From contig NZ_ML058597.1 of the NCBI RefSeq assembly GCF_003635165.1, forward strand, positions 310,001-374,000: 64,000 bases of DNA, in the 5' to 3' direction. The position numbers and the translations under genes are program-made. Below, piece by piece: positions 52,122 to 60,945 of the stretch; the first letter of the stretch is position 1; each line of letters begins with the position of its first letter. Below the pieces are notes generated by a model. That model was given only the letters and a program-made list of their open reading frames with translations, did not search any database and was not told the DNA's origin. This DNA is from Burkholderia sp. Nafp2/4-1b (GTDB taxonomy: Bacteria; Pseudomonadota; Gammaproteobacteria; Burkholderiales; Burkholderiaceae).

Positions 52122-52133
52122 ACATAAATGTAT
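52120..52133. promoter_or_regulatory. ATACAT-AA-ATGTAT palindrome over the LysR start
   Basis: A 6-bp inverted repeat with a 2-base spacer overlapping the LysR ATG (52,121). It is unusually AT-rich for the region. It may be an autoregulatory site and would fit a leaderless or very short-leader transcript. Confidence 0.4.
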
Positions 52134-52220
52134 AGCCGATCGGTTTTGTTAGGCAATTCCTTTGGAGGAGATCAATGGCCAGAATGCGTGCTGACAACGG
52201 TTCATTCACGGAGAACGGCA

Positions 52221-53201
52221 ATGACGGCGAACGCAGGCGGAACGCAACGACAGGCACTCGTGCTCGGCGCGAGCGGGGGAATCGGCGGCGAGGTCGCGCG
52301 GCAACTGCGCGATGCCGGCTGGCAGGTACGCGCGCTCAAGCGCGGGCTCGACGCCGAGACGGTAGAACGCGACGGTATCTCGTGGCTGCGCGGCGACGCG
52401 CTCGACCGCGAGGCGGTGGTCCGCGCGGCACGTAGGTGCAGCGTGATCGTGCATGCGGTGAACCCGCCGGGCTACCGGAACTGGAGCGAGCAGGTGCTGC
52501 CGATGATCGACAACACGATCGCGGCGGCGACGGTGGCGCAGGCGACCGTCGTGCTGCCGGGGACGGTCTACAACTTCGGCCCGGACGCGTTCCCGGCGTT
52601 GCACGAAGAAGCGCCGCAGCACCCGGTGACGCGCAAGGGCGCGATCCGCGTCGAGCTGGAGCGGCGGCTGCAAGCGGCGACCGCACAAGGGGTCCGGACG
52701 ATCATCGTGCGGGCCGGCGATTTCTTCGGCGCGCACGCGGGCAACAACTGGTTCGGGCAGGGCGTCGTCAAGGCCGGGCGGCCCGTGGCCGCCATCAGCG
52801 TGCCGGGCCGGCCGGGCGTCGGCCATCAATGGGCTTACCTGCCGGACGTCGCGCGCACGATGGTCGAACTGGTCGAACGACGCGACACGCTGGAGCCGTT
52901 CGCGCGCTTCCATCTCGGCGGCTACTGGGACGCGGACGGCACGCAGATGGCGCAGGCCGTGCGCCGCGTTGCGCAGCGGCACGGAATGCAGCCGACGGTG
53001 CGGCGGTTCCCGTGGTGGCTCGTGTGGGTCGCGGCGCCGTTCGTCACGACGATGCGCGAGATGCTCGAGATGCGGTACCTGTGGCGCGAGCCGCTCCGGA
53101 TGGACAACGCGCGGTTGACCGCCGTGCTCGGTCGCGAGCCCGTGACGCCGCTCGATACGGCGGTGGAGGCGACGCTGGCGGGGCTGGGGTGCTTGCGATG
53201 A
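52221..53201 (+). CDS. NAD(P)-dependent epimerase/NmrA-like oxidoreductase
   Basis: A 326-aa extended-SDR-like protein. The nucleotide-binding motif is VLGASGGIGGEVARQL (residues 14-29); GDALDREAVVRAA, VIVHAVNPPGY and VLPGTVYNFGPD follow. The usual YxxxK is not clearly seen (HPVTRKGAIRVELERRL at that place), as in atypical NmrA-like members. GGAG precedes the ATG at 52,221. A second ATG (52,175) with a stronger GGAGGAG site opens a short ORF in another frame. Divergent from the LysR gene. Confidence 0.85.
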   Translation: MTANAGGTQRQALVLGASGGIGGEVARQLRDAGWQVRALKRGLDAETVERDGISWLRGDALDREAVVRAARRCSVIVHAVNPPGYRNWSEQVLPMIDNTIAAATVAQATVVLPGTVYNFGPDAFPALHEEAPQHPVTRKGAIRVELERRLQAATAQGVRTIIVRAGDFFGAHAGNNWFGQGVVKAGRPVAAISVPGRPGVGHQWAYLPDVARTMVELVERRDTLEPFARFHLGGYWDADGTQMAQAVRRVAQRHGMQPTVRRFPWWLVWVAAPFVTTMREMLEMRYLWREPLRMDNARLTAVLGREPVTPLDTAVEATLAGLGCLR

Positions 53202-53294
53202 CGGCGAGGGTGGCAGAGAGTGGTGACGGCGGTTAGCGGCGCGGTACGCGGTTCATGCCCTTTATTGCGTTGGCTGGCCATCGGCCGTCTTCCG

Positions 53295-53996
53295 TCACGC
53301 GACGACCGGCAACACCTCGACCGCATACCGGTGCCGCAGGCTGCGCCCGAGCACCGGATCGTGCAGTTCCATCTCGAACGCGTCGCCGTCTTCCATCGCC
53401 GCGATCGCGCCGTGCACGGCGACGGTCCCGCCGAACATCGCGCAGCGTGCGGGCATCGTGCGCCGATCGTCGAAGCGCTGCCACAGCGCAGCCGGCGCGA
53501 GCAGCCCGCTGACCGCGCCGTGCTGATACGCGACGCGTTCGCCGCGGGGCTTCACCAGCCACGAACGCATCTCGATCGCGTCCCAGTGAGCGGCGACGTC
53601 GGCATGACGCCACGCGTCGCGGCCCAGCGGTTTCGCGCACACCTGTTTCGATACCGCGACGCCGTACGCTTCGACTTCCCGATCCGTATGGTCGGAACCG
53701 AGCGTCACCAGCGTGCCGGCCGGGCTGTCGATCAGCACGCATTCGATTTCGCCGCCCGAGCGCGTGCCGAGCACGCCGATCGACGGCGCCTGCGTGAGCA
53801 GCGCGGGCGACACGCGATAGAAACACGGCGTGGTCGACGGCGGCGCGACGCCGAGCGCCGCGAGTTCGTCGATGTGCGCGCGGATCGCGGCCGGGTCGCG
53901 GCCGGCCCAGCCGGCAATCACGACGCGTTCGATCTCGACGTCGACCTGGGCCGGCGTGCCTTGCAAGGGCATCACGTTGAACGACAGGGCTTGCAT
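53295..53996 (-). CDS. DUF2848-family protein
   Basis: A 233-aa protein matching the DUF2848 pattern: LVTLGSDHTDREVEAYGVAV in the middle and CAMFGGTVAVHGAI with the C-terminal DPVLGRSLRHRYAVEVLPV. The family is related to fumarylacetoacetate-hydrolase-like or trehalose-utilisation-region proteins by neighbourhood, but its activity is not known. It lies 57 bp downstream of the MHS transporter gene on the same strand, so a catabolic operon is likely. Confidence 0.85.
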   Translation of the reverse strand: MQALSFNVMPLQGTPAQVDVEIERVVIAGWAGRDPAAIRAHIDELAALGVAPPSTTPCFYRVSPALLTQAPSIGVLGTRSGGEIECVLIDSPAGTLVTLGSDHTDREVEAYGVAVSKQVCAKPLGRDAWRHADVAAHWDAIEMRSWLVKPRGERVAYQHGAVSGLLAPAALWQRFDDRRTMPARCAMFGGTVAVHGAIAAMEDGDAFEMELHDPVLGRSLRHRYAVEVLPVVA

Positions 53997-54052
53997 GCTG
54001 ATATCCGTTTGAGGTGCGAATGAATGACGGAGTGAGTCGGTCGACCGGACGC

Positions 54053-55372
54053 TCAATCGGCGAGCGGCCGGTGCGCGGTTTCGCGCGCGGCGAGCAGCGC
54101 GATCGACGTGACGACGAGCGCCGCGGTGACGTACAGCGACACGGCCGTCGTCGTGCCCGTCTCGCGGAACAGCGTGGCGATCACGAGCGGCGCGAAGCCG
54201 CCGCCGACGATGCCCGCGAGCGTGTAGGCGAGCGACGAGCCCGCATACCGCACGCGGGTCGGGAATTGTTCGGTGACGAACGCGCCTTGCGGGCCATACA
54301 TCACCGCATGAATCACGAGGCCGATCGCGACGGCCGCGACGATCGGACCGGGCCGCGCCGAGTCGAGCATCGTGAAGAACACGAACGCCCACACGATCCC
54401 GGCGATCGCGCCGGCGAGATAGACCGGACGGCGCCCGAAGCGATCCGACAGCGCGCCGAAGAACGGCACCGCGAGCGCGTTGCAGGCCGTGCCGACCATC
54501 ACGGCCGTCAGCGCGACCGGGCGCGACAGGTGCAGCACGGTCGTCACGTAGGTCAGCGTGAACACGACGATCAGCGCATACAGCACGTCGGAGCCGATCC
54601 GCGAGCCACCGGCGATCAGCAGGTGCCGCCAGTGACACTTCAGCACTTCGGCGACGGGCACGTCGGCCGTCGCATGCGATTCGGCGAGCTGCTCGAACTG
54701 CGGCGTTTCGTCGACGCCGCGGCGCAGCCAGAAGCCGAACACGACGAGCAGCGCGCTGGCCGCGAACGGCACGCGCCAGCCCCACGACAGGAAGTCGCCG
54801 GACGTGGTGGCCAGCGTCACGAGCGCGATGCAGCCGGTGCCGAGCAGCGTGCCGAACGACGGGCCGATCTGCGTCCACGACGCGGACAGCCCGCGCCGCT
54901 TCTGGTCGCCGTGCTCGACCGACAACAGCACCGCTCCGGCCCACTCGCCGCCGAGCGCGACGCCTTGCACGAAGCGCAGCGCGACGAGCAGGATCGGGCT
55001 CAGGATGCCGGCCTGCGCATAAGTCGGCAGCGCGCCCATCAGCGCGGTCGTCACGCCCATCAGCACGAGCGTGAGCATCAGCACCGCGCGGCGGCCGATG
55101 CGGTCGCCGAGATTGCCGAACACGAAGCCGCCGAGCGGACGCGACACGTAGCCGACCGCGTAGGTCGAGAACGCGAGGATCGTGCCGGCCAGCGGATCGA
55201 CCGACGGAAAGAACAGATGGTTGAAGACGAGCGCGGCGAGCGTGTTGTAGATCGTGAAGTCGTACCACTCGAGCGACGTGCCGATCATGCTCGCGGTCGC
55301 GAGTCGGCTGTTGCGGACACGGCGGGGCGCGTGGGCGGCGGGCTGGGCGAGAGTGCTCATGGTGTCGGGCAT
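54053..55372 (-). CDS. MHS-family MFS transporter (metabolite:H+ symporter)
   Basis: A 439-aa permease with 12 membrane helices. MHS hallmarks are ASMIGTSLEWYDFTIYNTLA in helix 1, GGFVFGNLGDRIGRRAVLML for motif A and FVQGVALGGEWAGAVLLSVE in helix 4. Relatives import shikimate, ketoglutarate, proline/betaine or citrate. Two close starts (55,372 and 55,360) are possible. It belongs with the DUF2848 gene downstream and the EthD-like gene upstream, all minus strand. Confidence 0.92.
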   Translation of the reverse strand: MPDTMSTLAQPAAHAPRRVRNSRLATASMIGTSLEWYDFTIYNTLAALVFNHLFFPSVDPLAGTILAFSTYAVGYVSRPLGGFVFGNLGDRIGRRAVLMLTLVLMGVTTALMGALPTYAQAGILSPILLVALRFVQGVALGGEWAGAVLLSVEHGDQKRRGLSASWTQIGPSFGTLLGTGCIALVTLATTSGDFLSWGWRVPFAASALLVVFGFWLRRGVDETPQFEQLAESHATADVPVAEVLKCHWRHLLIAGGSRIGSDVLYALIVVFTLTYVTTVLHLSRPVALTAVMVGTACNALAVPFFGALSDRFGRRPVYLAGAIAGIVWAFVFFTMLDSARPGPIVAAVAIGLVIHAVMYGPQGAFVTEQFPTRVRYAGSSLAYTLAGIVGGGFAPLVIATLFRETGTTTAVSLYVTAALVVTSIALLAARETAHRPLAD

Positions 55373-55472
55373 GTCGTGAAGGATGGCGGGGTGGCGAGCG
55401 GCGCCTGATGCGCGGGCCGCGTGCGGTGCAGGCACGCGGCGGCCGATGTCGGGTCGCGGGCCGCGGTCGGGT

Positions 55473-56162
55473 TCAGGCGGGTAGTTCGGCTGCAGCCGCC
55501 GGCTGTGTTTCGGTATCGCGATGTGCAGCGGGCAGCGGCGCGGCGGCGCGCCACAGCAGGTCGAACGTGCGCACGTCGTCGTGGCCGGCGATCGCGGCGG
55601 CGACGCGGCGGGTGGCCGCGGCGTCGCTGCCTTCGATCAGCACGAGCGCGTCGGCGGCCGGGCGCGCGGCTGCATCGGCACCGATCGGCGCGGAGAGGTC
55701 CGGTGCGGTGCGGAACAGCCGCGCCGCATGAATGCCGGGTTCGCGCAGCGCCAAGTCGAAGCGTTCGCGCAAGTGCGGCACGTCGATACGGTCCGGCGGC
55801 AGCACGAACAGCGCGAGATGCATGCCCTCGCCGTCGCCGGCCTCGATCGTCAGGTCGCCGACGCGCCGCTGCGTGCCCGTCATGCGTTCGAAGTTCGCGA
55901 GCGACCAGGCGGTCTGCTGCGCGAACGCGCGCCGGTACGCATCGCTGCGGAACACGTCGAGCGCGTCGGTGACGTACAGCGCGAGGTACTTGCGCGGGCC
56001 GCCGTCGGTCGCGCGAAACCGCCGCGCATGCGTGAAGCCGGGAATCGCGACACGCTCCTGCATGTGCTCGCGGTCGTACCACGCATTGAAATCGGCTTCG
56101 TGCGCGGGGTCGATATCCGTCCAGACGCAGAGCTGGCCGTGCGGAAGGGAAAGACGGGTCAT
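55473..56162 (-). CDS. EthD/DUF4286-like dimeric alpha-beta barrel protein
   Basis: A 229-aa protein with two ferredoxin-like halves. The first has CVWTDIDPAHEADFNAWYDR, HMQERVAIPGFTHARRFRA and KYLALYVTDALDVFRSDAYR, the pattern of small monooxygenase-like or EthD-type barrels; the second half is a diverged repeat. No cofactor motif. It lies between the LysR and MHS genes on one strand, suggesting a part in the same degradation pathway. Confidence 0.8.
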   Translation of the reverse strand: MTRLSLPHGQLCVWTDIDPAHEADFNAWYDREHMQERVAIPGFTHARRFRATDGGPRKYLALYVTDALDVFRSDAYRRAFAQQTAWSLANFERMTGTQRRVGDLTIEAGDGEGMHLALFVLPPDRIDVPHLRERFDLALREPGIHAARLFRTAPDLSAPIGADAAARPAADALVLIEGSDAAATRRVAAAIAGHDDVRTFDLLWRAAAPLPAAHRDTETQPAAAAELPA

Positions 56163-56261
56163 TGCGGGTTCCTTGCGACGCGGTGTGTCAGGAATTGCAG
56201 TGTCCCGAAGACGGGCCGCGCCCGTCCAACAAGAAAACAAATTCGCGGTGAACAGGTTTTC

Positions 56262-57311
56262 TTATGAGCGGCGCGGGAGGCGTTTCGCCGGCGCGGCGGA
56301 TGGTGCGGATTTCGATGTGCGTTTTGCCGCTGCGGTGTTCGTTTTGGTCTTGGTTTTGGCCGCTGGTCGGGCCGGTGCGTTGTCGACGGAATCAGTCTTG
56401 ACTGCCGATGCGCCGAGCGTCGCATGACTCGCCGCCGCCGACATCGCGCGGGCGACTTCGCTCGCCAGTTCTGCGATGCGCGCGGCGACCGGCAGGCCCT
56501 GCGTGCGATACGACGCGACGAGCGGCAGCGCGGGGAATTCGGGTTCGACGTCGAGCAGTTCGAGCGCGCCTTCCTGCAATTCGCGGCCGATGATCGCGGG
56601 CGGCAGCGCGGCCACGCCGAAGCCGTCGGCGACGAGCCGGATCATCGCGGCGACCGACGTGATGCAGTTGATGCTGGCCGGCCGTTCGACGGCCGCGAAC
56701 AGCCGCTCGATCGTCGCGTGCGGCCCCGAGTGGCGCGAGAAGCTGATGATCGGGTACGCGGCGAGCCGTGCGACGTCGAGCCGTTCGCCGCCGAGCGCGA
56801 GACGCGGGCTCGCTGCCCAGCGCACCGGGAATTCGCACAGCGGCAGGTTCGTGAAGTCGGGGCCCGGCACCGGGTCGGTCTGCAGGATCAGGTCGACGCC
56901 GTCGGTGCTCAGCAGGCGGATCAGGTGCAACGTCGTGTCGCTCGTGATCTCGACGTCGAGGCGCGGATAGCGCTCGCGCAATTGCGCCATCAGCGCCGGA
57001 AACCAGCTGTGCACGATCGATTCGATCACGCCGATCCGGATCAGGCCCGCGTCGCTCGCCGCGTCGATGTCGCGCCGCATCTCGCCGTCGAGCCGCACGA
57101 TCCGCTCCGCGTACGCGAGCATGCGCCGGCCCGCGGGCGTGAGCGTGGCCGAGCGCGTGTTGCGGTCCAACAGCCGCACGTCGAAGGCCTCTTCCAGCGA
57201 CGCGATGCGGCTCGACACGGCCGCCTGCGTCGTGTGAAGTTTCTCGGCCGTGAGCCGGAAGTTTTCCAGCTTCGCGAGCCAGACGAAGGTTTCCAGAAAC
57301 CGGATGTTCAT
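56262..57311 (-). CDS. LysR-family regulator with long basic tail
   Basis: A 349-aa LysR regulator. The helix-turn-helix is at residues 3-60 (RFLETFVWLAKLENFRLTAE, LHTTQAAVSSRIASLE) and the effector domain at about 90-295. Unlike normal LysR proteins (about 300 aa) it has a 45-residue C-terminal extension rich in Lys, Thr, Ala and Ser (AKTKTKTNTAAAKRTSKSA), similar to histone-like tails and probably adding DNA affinity. It heads the catabolic block and is likely its regulator. Confidence 0.9.
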   Translation of the reverse strand: MNIRFLETFVWLAKLENFRLTAEKLHTTQAAVSSRIASLEEAFDVRLLDRNTRSATLTPAGRRMLAYAERIVRLDGEMRRDIDAASDAGLIRIGVIESIVHSWFPALMAQLRERYPRLDVEITSDTTLHLIRLLSTDGVDLILQTDPVPGPDFTNLPLCEFPVRWAASPRLALGGERLDVARLAAYPIISFSRHSGPHATIERLFAAVERPASINCITSVAAMIRLVADGFGVAALPPAIIGRELQEGALELLDVEPEFPALPLVASYRTQGLPVAARIAELASEVARAMSAAASHATLGASAVKTDSVDNAPARPAAKTKTKTNTAAAKRTSKSAPSAAPAKRLPRRS

Positions 57312-57500
57312 CGAAGTCCGAACGGTGAGGCAGTGTCGCGCGGGGCGACGGGATCGGTCGATGTTAGCGGATTTCCGCGGCGGGAAACGCAGGGCGCGCG
57401 CTTCGCGCCAGAGCGGAGCGCCGGCGTGCCGGAGCACGCGCATGAAACGTCGTGCGGCCGACGGCCGCGAGCCGTCGCGCTGGTGGCGCGTTCCCGGACG

Positions 57501-58292
57501 TCACAGCTTGTCGAACGCGAGTGTCGGCACATCGACGACCATTGCGCCGCCGTCGGCGACGAGCGTCGCACCGGTCACGAACGACGCGTCCGGCGAAGCC
57601 AGGAACGCACATACGGTCGCGATCTCGTCCGGATCGGCGGCGCGCCGCAGCGGCACGTCGGCGCTGACGCGCGCGTACGCGCCGTCGAGCGTGTCGCCGT
57701 ACGCTGACATCAGCGGTTCCATTTCCGCATCGGCCATCGGCGTGCGGACCCAGCCGGGACACACTGCATTCGCGCGCACGCCGTAGGGCCCGTAGTCGCG
57801 TGCGAGCGATCGCACGAGCCCGAGCAGTGCATGCTTGCCGACCGTGTAGCCGCATACGCCGGGCCCGGCCGCGAGCGCGGCGATCGACGCGACCAGCACG
57901 ATGCTGCCGCGCTGCTCGATCAGGTCGGGCAGGCAGGCGCGTGCGCTGACGAACGCGGTGTCGAGATTCGCGTGCATCGCGTCACGCCACAGTGCGTCGT
58001 CGGTTTCGTCCGCGCGGCCCAGGCCGTGGCCGCCCGCGCATGCGACGAGCGAATCGACGGGGCCGAAGCGTTCTCCGATCGCCGGCAGGAAGCGGGCCCA
58101 GTCGGCCGTGCTCGCGGCGTCGCCGGCCAGTGCGAGGCCGCCGATCTCGGCGGCGAGCGCGTCGAGCGGTGCGCGACGCCGTCCGAGCAGCACGACGTGG
58201 TCGCCGCGGGCGGCGAAGCGGCGCGCGCACGCAGCGCCGATGCCGGTGCCTGCGCCGGTGATCGCGATCGTGCGGGGTTGCGGGTGCGTCAT
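57501..58292 (-). CDS. Short-chain dehydrogenase/reductase
   Basis: A 263-aa classical SDR: TGAGTGIG (residues 12-19), CAGGHG, Ser in VLVASIAAL and the YTVGKHA Tyr/Lys pair. Arg residues after strand 2 (LLGRRRAPL) suggest NADP. The end is VADGGAMVVD. Start at 58,292; the longer frame is less likely. It lies 190 bp upstream of the LysR gene on the same strand and may be part of the same catabolic region. Confidence 0.9.
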   Translation of the reverse strand: MTHPQPRTIAITGAGTGIGAACARRFAARGDHVVLLGRRRAPLDALAAEIGGLALAGDAASTADWARFLPAIGERFGPVDSLVACAGGHGLGRADETDDALWRDAMHANLDTAFVSARACLPDLIEQRGSIVLVASIAALAAGPGVCGYTVGKHALLGLVRSLARDYGPYGVRANAVCPGWVRTPMADAEMEPLMSAYGDTLDGAYARVSADVPLRRAADPDEIATVCAFLASPDASFVTGATLVADGGAMVVDVPTLAFDKL

Positions 58293-58781
58293 GTCGTTCT
58301 CCGGAAGGGGGGCGTTTCCGGTCACTTTAGGGGGCGTCGACGCACGCCGGTATCCGCCGAAAGGATGAACGCGGACTGGCCGGATGGCCGGCACCCGTTC
58401 CGTGCAACGCGGTCCTCCGGCGACCGCCGACCGCCAACCTGCAGCCGGCGAAATGGCACGTTAGCAAGATAGCGAAACACCCAAACACCGCCCCATTTTG
58501 CAAAGGCTGACGATGTTCGATGCCGAATCGCTCTATCCTCCGTATTTTTGCGATAAGTCGCGAAAGCCCGGCAAAATAGAGCAGGTGAGCCCGCGCATCG
58601 ACGCGCGGCGCGCCGGCCGGTCGATTCCGTCGTGCAAGCGGAGCGGCCGCCGGCGAGATCGGCGTGAGCGTGCGCCCTATGCGGCTTAATCGCGTCCGCC
58701 GATGGTGGATGTCACGGTGACGGATCGCCCGGTTGCGCATCGCGCGGTCGGGCCATCGACAAGGACAGGGAGGGGCCGGCA
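58293..58781. other. Divergent intergenic region
   Basis: 489 bp between SDR and the YpfJ-type gene. An AT-richer part (58,470-58,575) may hold promoters. A 58-codon plus ORF from 58,513 has no ribosome-binding site and no family resemblance. Nothing firm seen. Confidence 0.4.
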
Positions 58782-59660
58782 ATGAGGCTGGACGACGAAA
58801 CAGAAAGCGCAAACGTAGAGGATCGACGCGGCGGCGGCGGGTTTGGCGGCGGCCGCGCGACGATCGGCATCGGCACGATCGTGGTCGCGCTGGCCGCGTC
58901 GTATTTCTTCGGGATCGACCCGCGCGTCGTGCTCGAAGGCGCATCGGCATTGCAGGGCCGGCAGCAGCAGTCGCAGCCCGCGCCCGCGCAGCGCCAGGGC
59001 GCGCCGGCGAGCGACCCGGGCGCGGTGTTCACGCGCAAGGTGCTCGGCAATATCGAGCGCACGTGGACGGGCGTCTTCAATACCCAGTTGCGCGCACAGT
59101 ACGAAGCGCCGAAGCTCGTGATGTTCACGAACTCGACGCCGACCGCGTGCGGCACCGGCCAGACCGCGATGGGGCCGTTCTATTGCCCGGGCGACCGCAA
59201 GGTATATATCGATCTCGGTTTCTATGACGAACTGCGCAAGCGCTTCGGCGCGGGCGGCGATTTTGCCCAGGCCTACGTGATCGCGCACGAAGTCGGCCAC
59301 CACGTGCAGAACCTGCTCGGCATTTCCGACAAGGTCGACGCCGCACGTCGTCGTTCCAGCGAAGCACGCTCGAACGCGCTGTCGGTGCGGATGGAACTGC
59401 AGGCCGACTGCTTCGCCGGCGTGTGGGCGAACAACGCGCAGCGCGCGAACCAGCATCTGATGGAACCCGGCGATTTCGAGCAGGGGTTGAAGGCGGCGGC
59501 CGCGATCGGCGACGATCGGCTGCAGCAGCAAGGCCAGGGCTACGTCGTGCCGGAGAGCTTCACCCACGGCAGCAGCGAGCAGCGCGTGTACTGGCTGCGG
59601 CGCGGGATGGAGTCGGGCGAGGTCAGTGCCTGCGACACGTTCGCCGCGAACGCGCACTGA
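58782..59660 (+). CDS. ypfJ: YpfJ-type neutral zinc metallopeptidase
   Basis: A 292-aa membrane-anchored putative zinc protease. One N-terminal membrane helix (about 26-44), a Gln/Pro/Ala linker (60-80), then the YpfJ domain: CGTGQTAMGPFYCPGDRKVY and the zinc motif HEVGHH (169-174), with MELQADCFAGVWA supplying the third ligand region. The C-terminal THGSSEQRVYWLRRG is conserved. Substrates are unknown. Single gene with its own promoter region. Confidence 0.93.
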   Translation: MRLDDETESANVEDRRGGGGFGGGRATIGIGTIVVALAASYFFGIDPRVVLEGASALQGRQQQSQPAPAQRQGAPASDPGAVFTRKVLGNIERTWTGVFNTQLRAQYEAPKLVMFTNSTPTACGTGQTAMGPFYCPGDRKVYIDLGFYDELRKRFGAGGDFAQAYVIAHEVGHHVQNLLGISDKVDAARRRSSEARSNALSVRMELQADCFAGVWANNAQRANQHLMEPGDFEQGLKAAAAIGDDRLQQQGQGYVVPESFTHGSSEQRVYWLRRGMESGEVSACDTFAANAH

Positions 59661-59987
59661 TCGTGACTGACACGACGGGGCGCACACACTCCGGCGCCTC
59701 GGTGTCGAGGCCGCACGCGCGGCCGTCCCGAACACTTCGCTGATTGTTCCGATCGCGCTGGATCGGTGCGAGCGATGTCTCGCGCCACCTTCGACGTCCA
59801 TCGTGGACGGCACGCTGCACGGCGCATGATTGCCCGACGCAGATCCTGTTGGCGCGATACGACCTACGACCGGTGCGCCCACCGCTCACCGCTCGCAGAC
59901 GACTTGCCGATTTGGGCTCACCGGCCCATTTCCGCGCCGGTAGGCTGGCCCGAACTTCGACGCGTTCGGCCGCCGGCCGCTCCCATC
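59661..59987. other. Intergenic region before the LuxR regulator
   Basis: 327 bp without a recognisable gene. The regulator's frame is open through it, but the sequence is Arg/His/Pro-rich and not convincing as coding. No clear promoter seen. Confidence 0.4.
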
Positions 59988-60719
59988 ATGCCGACCTCAT
60001 CCGTTCCCGCCGAGCACGAAGCCGCCGACTGGCAGCGCGCGCTGCGCGCGTGCGTCGACGCGTTCGACGCATTCGCGAGCCCGTCCGCGATCGTGTTCTA
60101 CCGGCTCGACCTGAGCGGCGAGCCGGCCGATTTCGAACTGTTCGGGATGCCGGAAGCGATGCATCGCACCTACATCGCGCGTTACCGGATGCTCGACCCG
60201 CTGCATCCGTCGCGCTGCGCGGCAGGCGAACGCGCGGTCGTGACGCTCGCATCCCAATTGCCTGACGAGCGACGCGACGCGTCCGCGTACTGGACCCGCT
60301 TCCTGCGGCGACACGATGTGGCCGACGTCGTCGAGATCTGGCTGCGCGACGCTGCGGGCCGCACCGTCGGCGCATTTTCCCTGCTGCGCTTCGGAAACGG
60401 CGACGCGCGCGCCAACGGCGCGGCCGGCCCGTTCGCACCGGGTGAGATCGACGCGCTGGCCCGGCTGCAGCCGGTCGCCGAAGCCGCGCTGGGCCCGCTG
60501 CTGCGCGCGCGGCGCGGGATTCACCGCATCGATTGCGAGGAGCGGCTGACCTACCGGGAGGAACAGATCGCCCGCCTCGTGCGCGACGGCCGCTCGAACA
60601 AGGAAATCGCCCGCGATCTGGCGCTCGGCCAGCCGACCATCAAGACACACCTGATGCGCATGTACCGGAAGCTCGGCGTATCGAACCGCACCGAACTCGT
60701 CGGCGCATTGTTCCTGTAA
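59988..60719 (+). CDS. LuxR-type regulator of the amine-catabolism module
   Basis: A 243-aa regulator with a C-terminal LuxR helix-turn-helix (LTYREEQIARLVRDGRSNKE, QPTIKTHLMRMYRKLGVSN; about 180-240). The N-terminal 170 residues show a GAF-like or unknown sensory fold (AIVFYRLDLSG, YWTRFLRRHDVADVVEIWL) with no receiver Asp pattern. It is 226 bp upstream of an aldehyde dehydrogenase and aminotransferase pair on the same strand and is a likely regulator of them. Confidence 0.85.
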   Translation: MPTSSVPAEHEAADWQRALRACVDAFDAFASPSAIVFYRLDLSGEPADFELFGMPEAMHRTYIARYRMLDPLHPSRCAAGERAVVTLASQLPDERRDASAYWTRFLRRHDVADVVEIWLRDAAGRTVGAFSLLRFGNGDARANGAAGPFAPGEIDALARLQPVAEAALGPLLRARRGIHRIDCEERLTYREEQIARLVRDGRSNKEIARDLALGQPTIKTHLMRMYRKLGVSNRTELVGALFL

Positions 60720-60945
60720 TTTTTCCGTACTCGTATTCACGCCGCGAGATTCATCTGACGATAACGCGGCGTTCTTGCGCCGCCGCATCACGCAGCTGCG
60801 CCATCGCGCTTCCATGTCACCCGCATTTCAACCGCCCACGCGCTGCCAATTTGCGCTCACCGGGCGCCTTCCCCCGTCGATAAAGTGGTCCGAAACCGCA
60901 TGCCGACGCGCACGCGGCCCAGCCACGACAACTATCGAGACGCCC

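Noticed and set aside
52175-52435. 86-codon ORF behind a strong Shine-Dalgarno, overlapping the NmrA-like gene
   Set aside because: After about 20 codons it is an out-of-frame Arg-rich shadow of a clearly coding frame; kept only as a possible leader in the findings.
58513-58689. 58-codon plus ORF in the gap before the YpfJ-type gene
   Set aside because: No ribosome-binding site, basic low-information C-terminus and no known resemblance.
59766-59987. 74-codon N-terminal extension of the LuxR regulator at 59,988
   Set aside because: Composition is Arg/His/Pro-rich like shadow frames, and the normal family length is reached from the ATG at 59,988.
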